64,000 bases of DNA. Origin: Teichococcus coralli (lineage in GTDB: Bacteria > Pseudomonadota > Alphaproteobacteria > Acetobacterales > Acetobacteraceae). The first letter of the stretch is position 1. Each line of letters begins with the position of its first letter. The notes under the pieces are model-generated. The model saw only the letters and a program-made list of their open reading frames with translations. It ran no database searches and was not told the origin of the DNA. The stretch is from the NCBI RefSeq assembly GCF_009829925.1, contig NZ_SNVJ01000018.1:1-64000 (forward strand). The letters run 5' to 3'. This document shows, piece by piece, positions 1 through 8,766 of the stretch. The position numbers were made by a program, and so were the translations under genes.

Positions 1-22
1 TCCGGAGGTTCTGTTAGACGTT

Positions 23-262
23 CTAAGTCGGCGACGCAAGCTCCACAAGCTCGGACGCGCAGCACGCTCCGACAAAGATAGCCTCGCCGTCCTTGTTGTA
101 TCCAGCAAAGGTTGGCCGCCCATGGGGCGCTTCCGAGTGGCAGATGCTACATCTGTCCCACTGGTTCACCATTAACCTTTTTAGGCTCCGGGTGATTCGC
201 CCTGAAGATTTCAGACGGGCAAAGACAGCCCGGTCCTCCTCCGTGATCTGAATGCCCGTCAT
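23..262 (-). CDS. Small cysteine-containing protein, unknown function
   Basis: This 79-residue protein is not recognised. It has a CSICH motif (a CxxC pair) in the middle and a CC pair near the C-terminus, with an intervening glycine and aromatic-rich stretch (FAGYNKDG), so it may bind a metal such as zinc. I chose the ATG at 262 because GGAGGG lies just upstream; an in-frame TTG at 274 is possible. The surrounding DNA is visibly less GC-rich than the rest of the window. The protein ends abruptly after the cysteine pair and could be the front part of a longer family member. Its only neighbour is tRNA-Glu to the right. Confidence 0.55.
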   Translation of the reverse strand: MTGIQITEEDRAVFARLKSSGRITRSLKRLMVNQWDRCSICHSEAPHGRPTFAGYNKDGEAIFVGACCASELVELASPT

Positions 263-274
263 ACAACCCTCCAA

Positions 275-740
275 CCGGTGGATGCCGTAGCAGAATAGGC
301 AACATATGTCCGCTCAGGGTCGGAAGCGGCCGTCGCTGATTGGGTTTTCACCCCAGGATGCCCATGGGCCTGCCCGAGTATCCCCGGATGAGACTGGCCA
401 CAGACTTCCTCCTGGGAGCTTCCCAGGCCCCGTTTCAAGGCAGATTAGCTCAGATCAGAATACTCACTGCCCCAATCAGCCATGCCCCCAGGTGTTTCAA
501 GAACGCCGGCAGACGCTCTCTTTCCGGGTGGGTGGGGGAGGGCCGGGGGTGGGCCGCCTCTGGGAGGTGGTCGAATGCGCCGAAGGCTGATGCGAAGCGG
601 CGACGGTTGTCGTGTACAGGGTCGGAACGTCTGAGGAGGTCTCGGGAGCGCCGCGCTAAACTTCGGACAGCAATGGCCCGCCCCACGTCAAGGTGCTTAG
701 GTGGGTAAAGTAGGTGGGTAATCTGAAACCCGACGCCCAG
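275..740. other. Non-coding or unrecognised stretch
   Basis: About 470 bases between the small Cys protein and the tRNA-Glu terminator. Open frames exist on both strands (about 306-708 plus, 450-686 minus), but none has a convincing start, composition or family signature. I see no repeat or mobile-element end. Confidence 0.4.
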
Positions 741-765
741 AAAAAGCCTTCTAAAACAGAGGCTT
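741..765 (-). terminator. Rho-independent terminator of tRNA-Glu
   Basis: On the minus strand AAGCCT and AGGCTT form a 6-bp stem around a 10-base loop, followed by a run of five T. It starts about 20 bases past the tRNA 3' end, the expected place for the transcript to stop. Confidence 0.7.
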
Positions 766-783
766 GGTGTGTGCTGGATTGGA

Positions 784-859
784 TGGCGTCCCCAACGGGA
801 TTCGAACCCGTGTTACCAACGTGAAAGGCTGGTGTCCTAGGCCTCTAGACGATGGGGAC
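784..859 (-). tRNA. tRNA-Glu (anticodon TTC)
   Basis: Read on the minus strand, the gene begins GTCCCCA and folds into a cloverleaf. The acceptor stem GTCCCCA pairs with TGGGGAC, the T-loop is GGTTCGAATCC, and the 7-base anticodon loop CTTTCAC carries TTC. The discriminator is G and the CCA tail is encoded (784-786). A terminator follows directly. The 3' end faces the less GC-rich left edge, where island integration would occur if it had. Confidence 0.95.
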
Positions 860-1549
860 CGCTAGCAAGTGGCTGCCTTTGCAGGAGAATCGCGCCTCCG
901 GCAGGCGGGGGGCTTACTACCTCACGCGCCACGGGCCGTCTAGGGCCGATCGACGTTCGCGGGGAACTGCCGCGAGCGGCCGGGGAACGCGGTCCAGTGG
1001 CGCGGGGAACGGAGGACCGGCAAGCGGCGCTCCTCCCTGGATGTGCCCAGGGCAGGAACGAATGGGAAGTGGATCCTCCCGCTGAATTCCTCTCGTCCCT
1101 GAAGGATCATGCAGCGCCAGCCGCAGGCCTCTGCGCCGCTGCCGGGCCGATTGAGCGGCTCTCAGCGGCAGAGTTGGCCCAGGAACACCGGAGCTTGCGA
1201 AGGCAAGGCCGCAGAAGACCAAGGAGGAACTCTGCGGAAACTCCGCCCCCTGCGGTTGTCGCACCTGCCCTCTGCCTTGCTTGACCGCGTGGCATGGCCA
1301 GGCAGCCCAGGTCTCCAGCGAAGGTCGGTGCGTGCGGACTTGCCAGGATGAACTCCGGCGCGATGGAGCGCCGGAGAAGCCTTCGGCGCGGCGTCGCCCC
1401 CGCCCGGAGCGATCGAAGGTGAGCAGGGCACCGGCCAGACGGCGGCATTCCTGCCCGAGAACCGCGCGGAAACGCGACGGCACCCGTGCTGACTTCCACG
1501 CTGCGAAATTGATTTTCACCACACGGATGTGCCGTGCTAGGACCGATCC
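860..1549. other. Long intergenic stretch, nothing recognised
   Basis: Roughly 690 bases between tRNA-Glu and the IclR gene. Several GC-rich open frames cross it on both strands, but none shows a family motif or coding-like composition. The promoter of the IclR operon presumably lies in the last 150 bases, though no clear -35/-10 pair was found. Confidence 0.4.
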
Positions 1550-2362
1550 ATGGCCAGCCAGGCTTCCTCCCGCCCGAGGCTTTCCGGTCGGCACGCCGTT
1601 CAGGAGGCGGAGCGGACTTCTGCCATCCAGGACGGCGCGCTGCGGGCCGTCGAGCCTACCGCTCCAGTCGGCAGCCTCGGTGGCGACAGCGTGCGCGCGG
1701 TGGACCGGGCGCTGGCCCTTCTCCGCGCCTTCCGCGAGGAAGACGGCCCACTCGGCCTGACCGAGCTTTCCCGCCGGGCCGGGCTCAACATGACCACCGC
1801 CCTGCGCCTGCTCGGCACGCTGGAGGGGCATGGCTTCGTCAAGCGCCTGCCCGCCGGCGGCTACCTGCTCGGCCCGACCTTGCTGCTGCTGGGCGACCTG
1901 TTCCGCCGCTCGCTGCGGCTGGAGCATCATGTGATGCCCGCGCTGGAGCGGCTGCGCGCCGAGAGCCGCGAGAGCGCCACCTTCTTCGTGCGCGAGGGCG
2001 ACCAGCGCCGCTGCGTCTTCCGCCTGGATTCGCCGCAACTGGTGCGCGACGTCGCCCATGTCGGCGAGGCGCAGCCGCTCGGCCGCGGCGCGCATGGCCG
2101 CGCGCTGATCGCGCTGGAGGACCCGGCGGCGCGGCTGCCGGTGGTGAGCCGGGGCGAGCGCCTGCCGCAGATCGCCGCCATCGCCTGCCCGGTGCTGGAC
2201 GCCGAGGGGCGGGTGGCCGGCTCCATCGGCGTCTCCATGCCGCTCTACCGCTTCACCGCCGAGGCCGAGGCGCTTTGCGTGCCTCTGGTGCTGCGCGAGG
2301 CCATCGCCATGACGCGTGACCTGGGCGGCGATCCATCAAGGCTGGAACAGGCCGCGGGCTGA
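1550..2362 (+). CDS. IclR family transcriptional regulator
   Basis: A 270-residue DNA-binding regulator. After a poorly conserved 45-residue N-terminal tail, the winged helix starts at SVRAVDRALALLRAF (about 47-61) and includes the recognition region LNMTTALRLLGTL. The C-terminal effector domain (about 110-260) has the family motif ACPVLDAEGRVAGSIGVS. IclR proteins usually control the adjacent catabolic operon in response to a small acid or aromatic ligand. Here five genes for lactone or aromatic-type metabolism follow in the same direction, starting 30 bases downstream, so it is probably their regulator. The long N-terminal tail means a later start is possible. Confidence 0.9.
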   Translation: MASQASSRPRLSGRHAVQEAERTSAIQDGALRAVEPTAPVGSLGGDSVRAVDRALALLRAFREEDGPLGLTELSRRAGLNMTTALRLLGTLEGHGFVKRLPAGGYLLGPTLLLLGDLFRRSLRLEHHVMPALERLRAESRESATFFVREGDQRRCVFRLDSPQLVRDVAHVGEAQPLGRGAHGRALIALEDPAARLPVVSRGERLPQIAAIACPVLDAEGRVAGSIGVSMPLYRFTAEAEALCVPLVLREAIAMTRDLGGDPSRLEQAAG

Positions 2363-2392
2363 CGCGACCGGCAGGGAGGAACAAGAAACACA

Positions 2393-2971
2393 ATGGCCCG
2401 CATCGAACTGACGCCCGAGGCCGCGCGCACGCCGGAAGAGCAGGCCGCCTGCCAGGAGGCGATCTCCGGCATCCGCGGCCGCGTGCCGGCGCCGATGATC
2501 GCCTGGCTGAAGAACCCCGAGCTGGCGCGCCGTGGCCAGAAGCTCGGCGAGCTGCTGCGCTACCAGACCACTCTGGAGCCGCGCCTTTCGGAACTGGCCA
2601 TCCTGATCGTCGGCCGGCACTGGACCGCGCATTACGAATGGACGGCCCACAAGCGCGAGGGGCTGAAGGCGGGGATGGACCCGGAGGTGGTCGCCGCCAT
2701 CGCGGAGCGCCGCACCCCGAAGCTGCGCGACGCGCAGGAGCAGGCGATCCACGACGTCGCCACCACGCTGCTCGCCACCCGCCGCGTGCCGGAGGCGCTC
2801 TACCGCCGGGGCGTCGAGGCGCTGGGCGAGCGCGGCATGGTCGAGCTGGTGGCGCTGCTCGGCTACTACACGCTGGTCGCGATGACGCTGAACGTCTTCG
2901 AGATCGGCCTGCCCGACGCCTTCGCGCCGGAACTCGGCGCCGAGCCCGGCGATCCGGTGCCGGGGGGCTGA
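2393..2971 (+). CDS. Carboxymuconolactone decarboxylase family protein
   Basis: A 192-residue, mostly helical protein of the CMD/AhpD superfamily. The characteristic segment RHWTAHYEWTAHKREGLKAGM is visible at about residues 76-96. It lacks the CxxC pair of AhpD peroxidase partners, so it belongs with the decarboxylase-like or uncharacterised CMD proteins. A strong Shine-Dalgarno (GGGAGGAA) precedes the ATG. It sits between IclR and the SMP-30 lactonase, the gene order expected of an aromatic or sugar-lactone catabolic operon. The exact substrate cannot be told from sequence. Confidence 0.88.
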   Translation: MARIELTPEAARTPEEQAACQEAISGIRGRVPAPMIAWLKNPELARRGQKLGELLRYQTTLEPRLSELAILIVGRHWTAHYEWTAHKREGLKAGMDPEVVAAIAERRTPKLRDAQEQAIHDVATTLLATRRVPEALYRRGVEALGERGMVELVALLGYYTLVAMTLNVFEIGLPDAFAPELGAEPGDPVPGG

Positions 2972-2976
2972 GCGCC

Positions 2977-3918
2977 ATGTGGGAACCGAGCCTCCGCTAC
3001 CCCGATCCGGCGATCCGCGCGCTGGACCCGAGCTTCGAGGCGTATCACCTCGCTTTGGCCGGCGTGGAGCGGCTCCACACCGGCTGCCGCTGGGCGGAGG
3101 GGCCGGTCTGGTTCGGCGCCTGGCGCAGCCTGCTCTGGAGCGACGTGCCGGGCGACCGCATCCTGCGCTGGGACGAGGTGACCGGCCAGGTCACGCCCTT
3201 CCGTGCGCCGTCAAACTACGCCAACGGCAACACGCGCGACCGCGAGGGACGGCTCGTCACCTGCGAGCATGGCGGCGAGACGGGCGGCCGGCGGGTGACG
3301 CGCACCGAGCATGACGGCGCCATCACCGTGTTGCTCGACCGCTTCGAGGGCAAGCGGTTGAACTCCCCGAACGACGTGGTGGTGAAGTCCGACGGCTCCA
3401 TCTGGTTCACCGACCCGCCCTTCGGCATCCTCGGCCACTACCAGGGCCTGAAGGCGGCGCAGGAACTGCCGGAGCGCGTCTACCGCATCGACGGGCAGAC
3501 CGGCCGCGCCACCGTGGTCGCGGACGACGTGAAAGGGCCCAACGGCTTGGCCTTCTCGCCCGACGAGGCGAAGCTCTACGTCATCGAATCCCGCGCCCGA
3601 CCGCGCACCATCCGCGTCTTCGACGTGGCGGGCGACAGGCTGCGCAACGGCCGCGTGCTGCTGCAGGCCGGCACCGGCACGCCGGACGGCTTCCGGGTGG
3701 ACGTGGACGGCAACCTCTGGTGCGGCTGGGGCATGGACGCGGAGCAGGACGGCGTCCGCGTCTTCAACCCGGCGGGCGAGCCGATCGGCCACATCGCGCT
3801 GCCCGAGCGCTGCGCCAACCTCTGCTTCGGCGGCCGCCACCGCAACCGGCTGTTCATGGCCGCCAGCCACTCGCTCTACGCGCTCTACGTCAACACCCAG
3901 GGGGCGCCCGGCGGCTGA
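2977..3918 (+). CDS. SMP-30/gluconolactonase/LRE family hydrolase
   Basis: A 313-residue six-bladed beta-propeller lactonase. The metal-binding set of the family is visible: Glu in WAEGP (about 41), Asn in LNSPND, Asn in GPNGLAFSPD, and Asp in TPDGFRVD. These enzymes hydrolyse sugar or aromatic lactones with a bound divalent cation. It starts 5 bases after the CMD gene stop, so the two are probably translationally linked. Downstream comes a Bug binding protein, consistent with uptake and ring opening of an organic acid or lactone. No signal peptide is seen, so it is probably cytoplasmic. Confidence 0.9.
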   Translation: MWEPSLRYPDPAIRALDPSFEAYHLALAGVERLHTGCRWAEGPVWFGAWRSLLWSDVPGDRILRWDEVTGQVTPFRAPSNYANGNTRDREGRLVTCEHGGETGGRRVTRTEHDGAITVLLDRFEGKRLNSPNDVVVKSDGSIWFTDPPFGILGHYQGLKAAQELPERVYRIDGQTGRATVVADDVKGPNGLAFSPDEAKLYVIESRARPRTIRVFDVAGDRLRNGRVLLQAGTGTPDGFRVDVDGNLWCGWGMDAEQDGVRVFNPAGEPIGHIALPERCANLCFGGRHRNRLFMAASHSLYALYVNTQGAPGG

Positions 3919-3965
3919 GCCGAACCGCCCGACGTCCAAGCGACCACAAGAAGGAACGCCAGACC

Positions 3966-4961
3966 ATGACGACCCGACGCCACTTGGCCGGCCTGCTCGC
4001 CGCCGCCGCAACCGTGCCGCTCGGCCTCCCGCTGGCCCGCCCGGCCCTCGCGCAACCCGCCACGCTGCCCGAGGGGCCGATCCGCCTCGTCGTGCCCTTC
4101 CCGCCGGGCGGGCCGAACGACCTTGTCGCCCGCGTGCTGGCGCAGAAGCTCGGCCCGCTGCTCGACCGCACGGTGGTGATCGAGAACCGCTCCGGCGCCG
4201 GCGGCGTGGTCGGCACCGACAACGTCGCGAAGTCGGAGCCGGACGGGCGCAGCATGGTGCTGACCAGCGCCGGCGCCATCGCCATCTCGCCGCCGCTCGG
4301 GGCGCCGATGTCCTTCGACGTCGAGAAGGACCTCGCGCCCATCACGCTCGTCGCGCTGATGCCGGAGCTGCTGGCGGTGAACCCGAAGCTGCCGGTGAAG
4401 ACCCTCGCCGAGCTGATCGACCACGCGAAGAAGAACCCGGGAAAGCTGAACTTCGCCTCCTCGGGCAACGGCTCCATGCCGCACCTGGCCGGCGAATCCC
4501 TCCGCGCGGCGGCGGGCATCGACATCGTGCACGTGCCCTATCGCGGCGCCGCGCCCGCGGTGACCGACCTGATGGCCGGGCAGGTGCAGATGATGTTCGC
4601 CGACATCCCGGCGCTGCTCGCGCAGGTGCAGGCCGGCGCGCTGCGCCCTATCGCCATCGGCAGCAAGGAGCGCACGCCGCTGCTGCCCGAGGTGCCGACC
4701 ATGGCCGAGGCCGGCCTCCCCGGCGTGGAGGCGGACAACTGGTACGGGCTCGTCGCCCCCGCCGGCACGCCCAAGCCGATCCTCGATCGGCTGCACGACG
4801 CCGCCGTGCGCGCGCTGAACGACCCCGAGCTGCGCAAGGCCTATGCCGAGCAGGGGGCGCGCCCGGTCGGCAATACGCCGGAGGAATTCCGCGCCTTCAT
4901 CGCCTCGGAAACCAAGCGCTGGGGCGAGATCGGCCGCCGCGCCGACGTGCGGATGGATTGA
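3966..4961 (+). CDS. Tripartite tricarboxylate transporter substrate-binding protein (Bug/TctC)
   Basis: A 331-residue periplasmic solute-binding protein. A signal peptide (twin-Arg then hydrophobic, ending near ALAQ, about residue 30) precedes the mature protein, which opens with IRLVVPFPPGGPNDLVARVLA, typical of Bug proteins. Other family marks are VIENRSGAGGVVG and HVPYRGAAPAVTDLMAGQ. Proteins of this family bind small carboxylates and feed TctAB permeases, but no tctA or tctB gene is present in the window. It lies fourth in the IclR operon, so its ligand is probably the substrate or inducer of that pathway. Confidence 0.92.
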   Translation: MTTRRHLAGLLAAAATVPLGLPLARPALAQPATLPEGPIRLVVPFPPGGPNDLVARVLAQKLGPLLDRTVVIENRSGAGGVVGTDNVAKSEPDGRSMVLTSAGAIAISPPLGAPMSFDVEKDLAPITLVALMPELLAVNPKLPVKTLAELIDHAKKNPGKLNFASSGNGSMPHLAGESLRAAAGIDIVHVPYRGAAPAVTDLMAGQVQMMFADIPALLAQVQAGALRPIAIGSKERTPLLPEVPTMAEAGLPGVEADNWYGLVAPAGTPKPILDRLHDAAVRALNDPELRKAYAEQGARPVGNTPEEFRAFIASETKRWGEIGRRADVRMD

Positions 4962-4965
4962 GCCG

Positions 4966-5457
4966 ATGGCCGACCTCGCGCTCCTTGACGGCGCCGGCGC
5001 CACCGGCCTGGTCTTCGCCCTGGCCGACGACCCGGGCACCCGCCTCGCCTGGGTGGAGCCGGCGCCCGGCGCGGCCCCAACTGGCGGGACCCCAACCGGC
5101 GCGTTGCTCTACCGCGCCATTCTTCGTGTCGGCGCGGAGGGGGTGGAGGCGCCCTTCCTCTACACCGTGGAGCAGGATGTCGAGCCCGGCCGCGAGGAGG
5201 AGCTGAACGCCTGGTACGCCGACGAGCACATCCCGCGCCTCGCCGCCGTGCCCGGCGTGCTCTCGGCGCGGCGCTTCCTCGCGCTCGATGCCGGCACCAG
5301 CCCGCGCTACCTCGCCGCCTACCGGCTGGAGCGGCGGGAGGTCTTCGAATCCCCCACCTGGATCGAGGCGCGCGAAACGCCCTGGACGCGCCGCGCGCGC
5401 ACCTTCTTCCGCAACCCGCGCCGCACCATGCGGCGCCTCGTGCCGGCCGGCGCGTGA
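4966..5457 (+). CDS. Dimeric alpha/beta-barrel (EthD/DUF4286-like) protein
   Basis: A 163-residue protein that starts 4 bases after the Bug gene stop. The segment LNAWYADEHIPRLAAVPGV (about 86-104), followed by a short aromatic strand and YLAAYRLE, is the usual pattern of small ferredoxin-fold dimers. Such proteins include EthD-like and muconolactone-isomerase-like enzymes or stability factors. The C-terminus is very Arg-rich. The role is unknown, but the tight packing inside the catabolic operon points to a step or accessory function in the same pathway. Confidence 0.78.
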   Translation: MADLALLDGAGATGLVFALADDPGTRLAWVEPAPGAAPTGGTPTGALLYRAILRVGAEGVEAPFLYTVEQDVEPGREEELNAWYADEHIPRLAAVPGVLSARRFLALDAGTSPRYLAAYRLERREVFESPTWIEARETPWTRRARTFFRNPRRTMRRLVPAGA

Positions 5458-5477
5458 CGGCCGGGGAGGGAAGCACC

Positions 5478-6281
5478 ATGGCGGGACGCCTGGCCGGCAA
5501 GGTCGCGATCATCACCGGGGCCGGCTCGGTCGGCCCGGGCTGGGGCAACGGGCGCGCGGCGGCCGTGCTCTTCGCGCGCGAGGGCGCGCTGGTCTATGGC
5601 GTGGACAGGAACCCCGCCGCCATGGAGGAAACCGCCGCCCGCATCCGCGAGGAGGGCGGCCGCTTCGCCACGGGCCAATGCGACGTGACCGACAGCGCCT
5701 CGGTGGCCGCCATGGTGGACGCCGCGAAGGCAGCCTATGGCGGTCGCATCGACATCCTGGTGAACAATGTCGGCGGCTCCGCCAAGGGCGGGCCGGTGGC
5801 GATGAGCGAGGAGGTCTGGGACAGCCAGATCGACTACAATCTCAAGAGCGTCTTCCTCACCTGCAAGCACGTGCTGCCGGTCATGGAGGCGCAGGGCGGC
5901 GGCGCCATCGTCAACACCGCCTCCACCTCCGGCCTCCGCTGGACCGGCGCGGCGCAGGTCGCCTATGCTGCGGCCAAGGCGGGCATCATCCAGTTCTCCC
6001 GCGTCGTGGCCGTCGAATATGCCGGCCGCAACATCCGGGTGAACACGGTGGTGCCGGGCCAGATGCACACGCCGATGGTGGAGGTGCGCCTCGCCGGCCA
6101 GCGCGCCGGCGGCGACGTGCAGGCGCTGCTCGAACAACGGCAGAAGCGCATCCCGATGGGCTTCGCCGGCGACGGGCGGGACACGGCCAATGCCGCCCTG
6201 TTCCTCGCCTCCGACGAGGCGCGCTTCATCACCGGCACGGAAATCGTGGTGGATGGGGGCATGTCGGTGCGATGCGACTGA
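5478..6281 (+). CDS. SDR family NAD(P)-dependent oxidoreductase
   Basis: A 267-residue short-chain dehydrogenase. The nucleotide-binding loop TGAGSVGPGWGNG (about 13-25) carries a few extra residues compared with TGxxxGxG. NNVGG follows near residue 98, and the catalytic set is Ser in TASTSG with YAAAK about 16 residues later. The C-terminal FITGTEIVVDGGMS is also typical. I chose the ATG at 5478, preceded by GGGGAGGGAAG, over an upstream in-frame start. It is the last gene of the IclR operon and probably oxidises or reduces a hydroxy acid or alcohol intermediate. Confidence 0.9.
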   Translation: MAGRLAGKVAIITGAGSVGPGWGNGRAAAVLFAREGALVYGVDRNPAAMEETAARIREEGGRFATGQCDVTDSASVAAMVDAAKAAYGGRIDILVNNVGGSAKGGPVAMSEEVWDSQIDYNLKSVFLTCKHVLPVMEAQGGGAIVNTASTSGLRWTGAAQVAYAAAKAGIIQFSRVVAVEYAGRNIRVNTVVPGQMHTPMVEVRLAGQRAGGDVQALLEQRQKRIPMGFAGDGRDTANAALFLASDEARFITGTEIVVDGGMSVRCD

Positions 6282-6586
6282 ACGCCGTGCTTCCAGGCCA
6301 CCCCGCCGGAAGGGGTTGTCTGGGGCACAGACGTCCCGCATGCGAACCCGCGCCGCCGGGCGGGGGATGGCGCCGCCCTGCTCGACCTGCTGCCGTGGAG
6401 GGCGGCGGAAGCGGGGCTCCGGCGCCTGCTCGTCGGGGGTCCCGGCCGGCGCCAGAACTTCCGCTCCTTCGTTCGCGCCGTTCGGGAGGCGATGCCTCCC
6501 GGATCCTCCGCCAGGAACCCCGGATGCCTGGACCTCCCCTTCGTTCGGGCTGAAAGCGAGGCCAGGCAGCCTCTCGGCCCGCCGCC
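6282..6586. other. Convergent intergenic region with one palindromic hairpin
   Basis: The SDR and efeM genes face each other here. No gene is seen. A perfect 8-bp hairpin with a 3-base loop (CGGGAGGC gat GCCTCCCG, 6483-6501) may stop transcription from both sides, but it has no T run on either strand. Confidence 0.4.
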
Positions 6587-7426
6587 TCAGTCGAGGCCGA
6601 GCGTGCCGCGCAGCCGAGAAAGATCCTCGGCCAGCGCGGTGATCGGCGCCTGCAGCGCGTTGCGGTCGTCGCGGGTCAGCGCCTCGTAGTTCTTGAAGCC
6701 CTCCGGCGTGCGGTAGCGCGCCAGCACCGTGTCCACCTTGCCGAAGTTGGCGTCCACCTTGGCCAGCAGCGGCGCATCGGCCCTGACCAGGAGCGGCCGC
6801 AGGAGGTCCACGATCTTCTTCGAGCCGTCCACATTGGCCTGGACGTCGGAAAGGTCGGCGCCGCTGTAGCGGTCCTCCTCGCCGGAGATCTTGGTGGCCG
6901 CCACCTCCTCGATCAGCGCGGCGGCGCCGCCCACCACCTTCTCGGGCGGGGTGGTCAGGTCCTGCAGGCGGGTCTGCAACTCCTGCACGTCGGCCAGCAG
7001 CTTGTCGGCGAAGGGCGCGAGGCCCTCGGTGCTCTTTTGCGCGAACAGCCCGTACTCCAGGCGGTGGAAGCCGGTGAAGCCCGGGTCCTTCTCCGCCTCG
7101 GCATGGTCGTCGGCGCGGGAGTCGATGGAGCTGTCGAGGTCGCTGAACAGCTCGGCCAGCGGCTCGATCCGCTCGTAATGCACGCGGGTGGGTGCGTAGA
7201 GCGCCTGCGCCCTCTTGAGGTCGCCGGCCTTGATGGCGGCGGTGAAGGCGCGCGTGCCTTCAACGAGCCGCTTCGCCTCGCCGATCACGTAGAGCTTGTA
7301 CTGCGCGATCGGCCCGGCGAGTTCCAGCGGCGAGACCGCCGCAGCCCGGGCGGCATGCACGGGCGGCAGGGCGGCGGCGAGCGACAGGGCCAGCAGGCCC
7401 GCGCCCGGGAGGAGCAGTCGGCGCAT
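6587..7426 (-). CDS. efeM: Imelysin/M75-domain periplasmic iron-uptake protein (EfeM/EfeO-like)
   Basis: A 279-residue secreted protein consisting of a signal peptide and one M75 domain, without the N-terminal cupredoxin part of full EfeO. The conserved M75 residues are intact: HYERIEPLAE, the run SDLDSSIDSRADDH, and FTGFHRLEYGLF containing the HxxE metal motif. Such proteins are thought to bind and hand over iron in the periplasm. I chose the ATG at 7426, with AAGGA upstream, because it gives a clean signal peptide. It is the last gene of the efe operon, 44 bases after efeB. Its intact site contrasts with the degenerate M75 domain in the operon's EfeO. Confidence 0.85.
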   Translation of the reverse strand: MRRLLLPGAGLLALSLAAALPPVHAARAAAVSPLELAGPIAQYKLYVIGEAKRLVEGTRAFTAAIKAGDLKRAQALYAPTRVHYERIEPLAELFSDLDSSIDSRADDHAEAEKDPGFTGFHRLEYGLFAQKSTEGLAPFADKLLADVQELQTRLQDLTTPPEKVVGGAAALIEEVAATKISGEEDRYSGADLSDVQANVDGSKKIVDLLRPLLVRADAPLLAKVDANFGKVDTVLARYRTPEGFKNYEALTRDDRNALQAPITALAEDLSRLRGTLGLD

Positions 7427-7470
7427 CGGAGTGTCCTTGCGGGGAGGGGTTGGGCGCGGGCAGGGCGGTG

Positions 7471-8766
7471 TCATGCCTCAAGCAGCCCCTGGGCGAGATA
7501 GCCGCCCTCGGTGGGCACGCCGGGCAGGGCGAAGTAATATCCGCCGCCGGTGGGCTTGATGTACTCCTCCAGCGGCTCGCCGTTCAGCCGCCGCTGCACG
7601 GCGATGAAGCCGGCTTCCAGGTCCGCCTGGAAGCAGATGAACAGCAGGCCCATGTCGAGCTGGCCGGAGCGGGTGATGCCGCGGCTGTAGTTGAAGGGGC
7701 GGCGCAGGATGCGGCTGCCGGCCGTCTCCGCCGTGCGGGGGTTGGCCAGGCGGATATGCGCGTCGAGCGGCGTTCGGGCACCCTCCGGGTCGCGGGCGAA
7801 GTCCGGCTCGTCGTGCTCGTGCTCGCCGTCGAGCGGGGCGCCGGAATCCCTCAGGCGCCCCATGATCCGCTCCTGCTCGCGCAGCGGCGTGCGGTCCCAG
7901 CGCTCGACCAGGTTGCGAATGATGCGCACCACCTGGTAGCTGCCGCCCGCCGCCCAGCCCGGCTCGCCCGCGCCCGGCGTGGTCCAGACCAGCTCCCGCA
8001 TCAGCGCCGCATCGGCCGGATCGGGATTGGCGGTGCCGTCCTTGAAGCCGAGCAGGTTGCGCGGCGTCTCCCGCTTGGCTTCGCCGAGGGCAGGGGGCAG
8101 GAAGCCTTCCATCTTCCAGCGCAGGCGCAGCAGGTCCGGCGTCGCCTTGATCACGTCGCGCAGCGCATGCAGCGTCGTGGCGGGCGTGTTGGCGCAGATC
8201 TGCAGCAGCAGGTCGCCATGGCACCAGTCGCGGTCCAGCGCGTCGTTGGGGAAGCGCGCCATGCGCGTCAGGTGGCGCGGCTTGTGGGCTGCCAGCCCGT
8301 AGCGGTCGTCGAACAGCGCGGCGCCGACAGCCACCGTCAGCGTCAGCGCGTCAGGCAGGATCAGCGGGCCGAGGATGCCGGAATCCGCCGGCGGGAAGCG
8401 GGGATCCTCGGCGGGCGGCGTGCCGCCGGCCATCAGGAAGGCGGCGCGCTCGGTCAGCAGGCGGAACAGCCGCTCCAGCTCCTTCCGCGAGGTGGCCAGC
8501 ACGTCGAAAGCCGCGACCATGCCCGCGGCCGGCGGCGGGTTGAGGATGCCGGGCTGGTGCGCGCCATGGAAGGCAATGGAACGGTTCGCCGCCCGCCCGT
8601 CGCGGCCGGGCGGGGACTGCATCAGCTCCTCGGCCCGCGCCTCGCGGGCGCTGGCGGCGGAGGGCAGGCCGAGCGCGGCGCCGCCGGCGGCGAGGCCGCG
8701 CAGCAGGGCGCGCCGCCTGGTGTCCAGAGGAGCGGAGCCGCCCAGGTGGAAGGGGCACTTGCTCAT
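7471..8766 (-). CDS. efeB: Deferrochelatase/DyP-type heme peroxidase EfeB
   Basis: A 431-residue periplasmic heme peroxidase. A twin-arginine-type signal ([18 protein letters not shown]) suggests Tat export with folded cofactor. DyP marks are GFKDGTANP (the GxxDG motif), the proximal heme His region HIRLANPRT, and NYSRG with the distal Arg. EfeB works with EfeU and EfeO in ferrous iron import, probably by oxidising Fe(II) or acting on heme. Its ATG overlaps the efeO stop (ATGA, 4 bases), so the two are translationally coupled. Confidence 0.93.
   Translation of the reverse strand: MSKCPFHLGGSAPLDTRRRALLRGLAAGGAALGLPSAASAREARAEELMQSPPGRDGRAANRSIAFHGAHQPGILNPPPAAGMVAAFDVLATSRKELERLFRLLTERAAFLMAGGTPPAEDPRFPPADSGILGPLILPDALTLTVAVGAALFDDRYGLAAHKPRHLTRMARFPNDALDRDWCHGDLLLQICANTPATTLHALRDVIKATPDLLRLRWKMEGFLPPALGEAKRETPRNLLGFKDGTANPDPADAALMRELVWTTPGAGEPGWAAGGSYQVVRIIRNLVERWDRTPLREQERIMGRLRDSGAPLDGEHEHDEPDFARDPEGARTPLDAHIRLANPRTAETAGSRILRRPFNYSRGITRSGQLDMGLLFICFQADLEAGFIAVQRRLNGEPLEEYIKPTGGGYYFALPGVPTEGGYLAQGLLEA

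Noticed and set aside
3210..4530. Open frames on the minus strand across the lactonase and Bug genes
   Set aside because: These are shadows of genes with clear signatures and have no ribosome sites.
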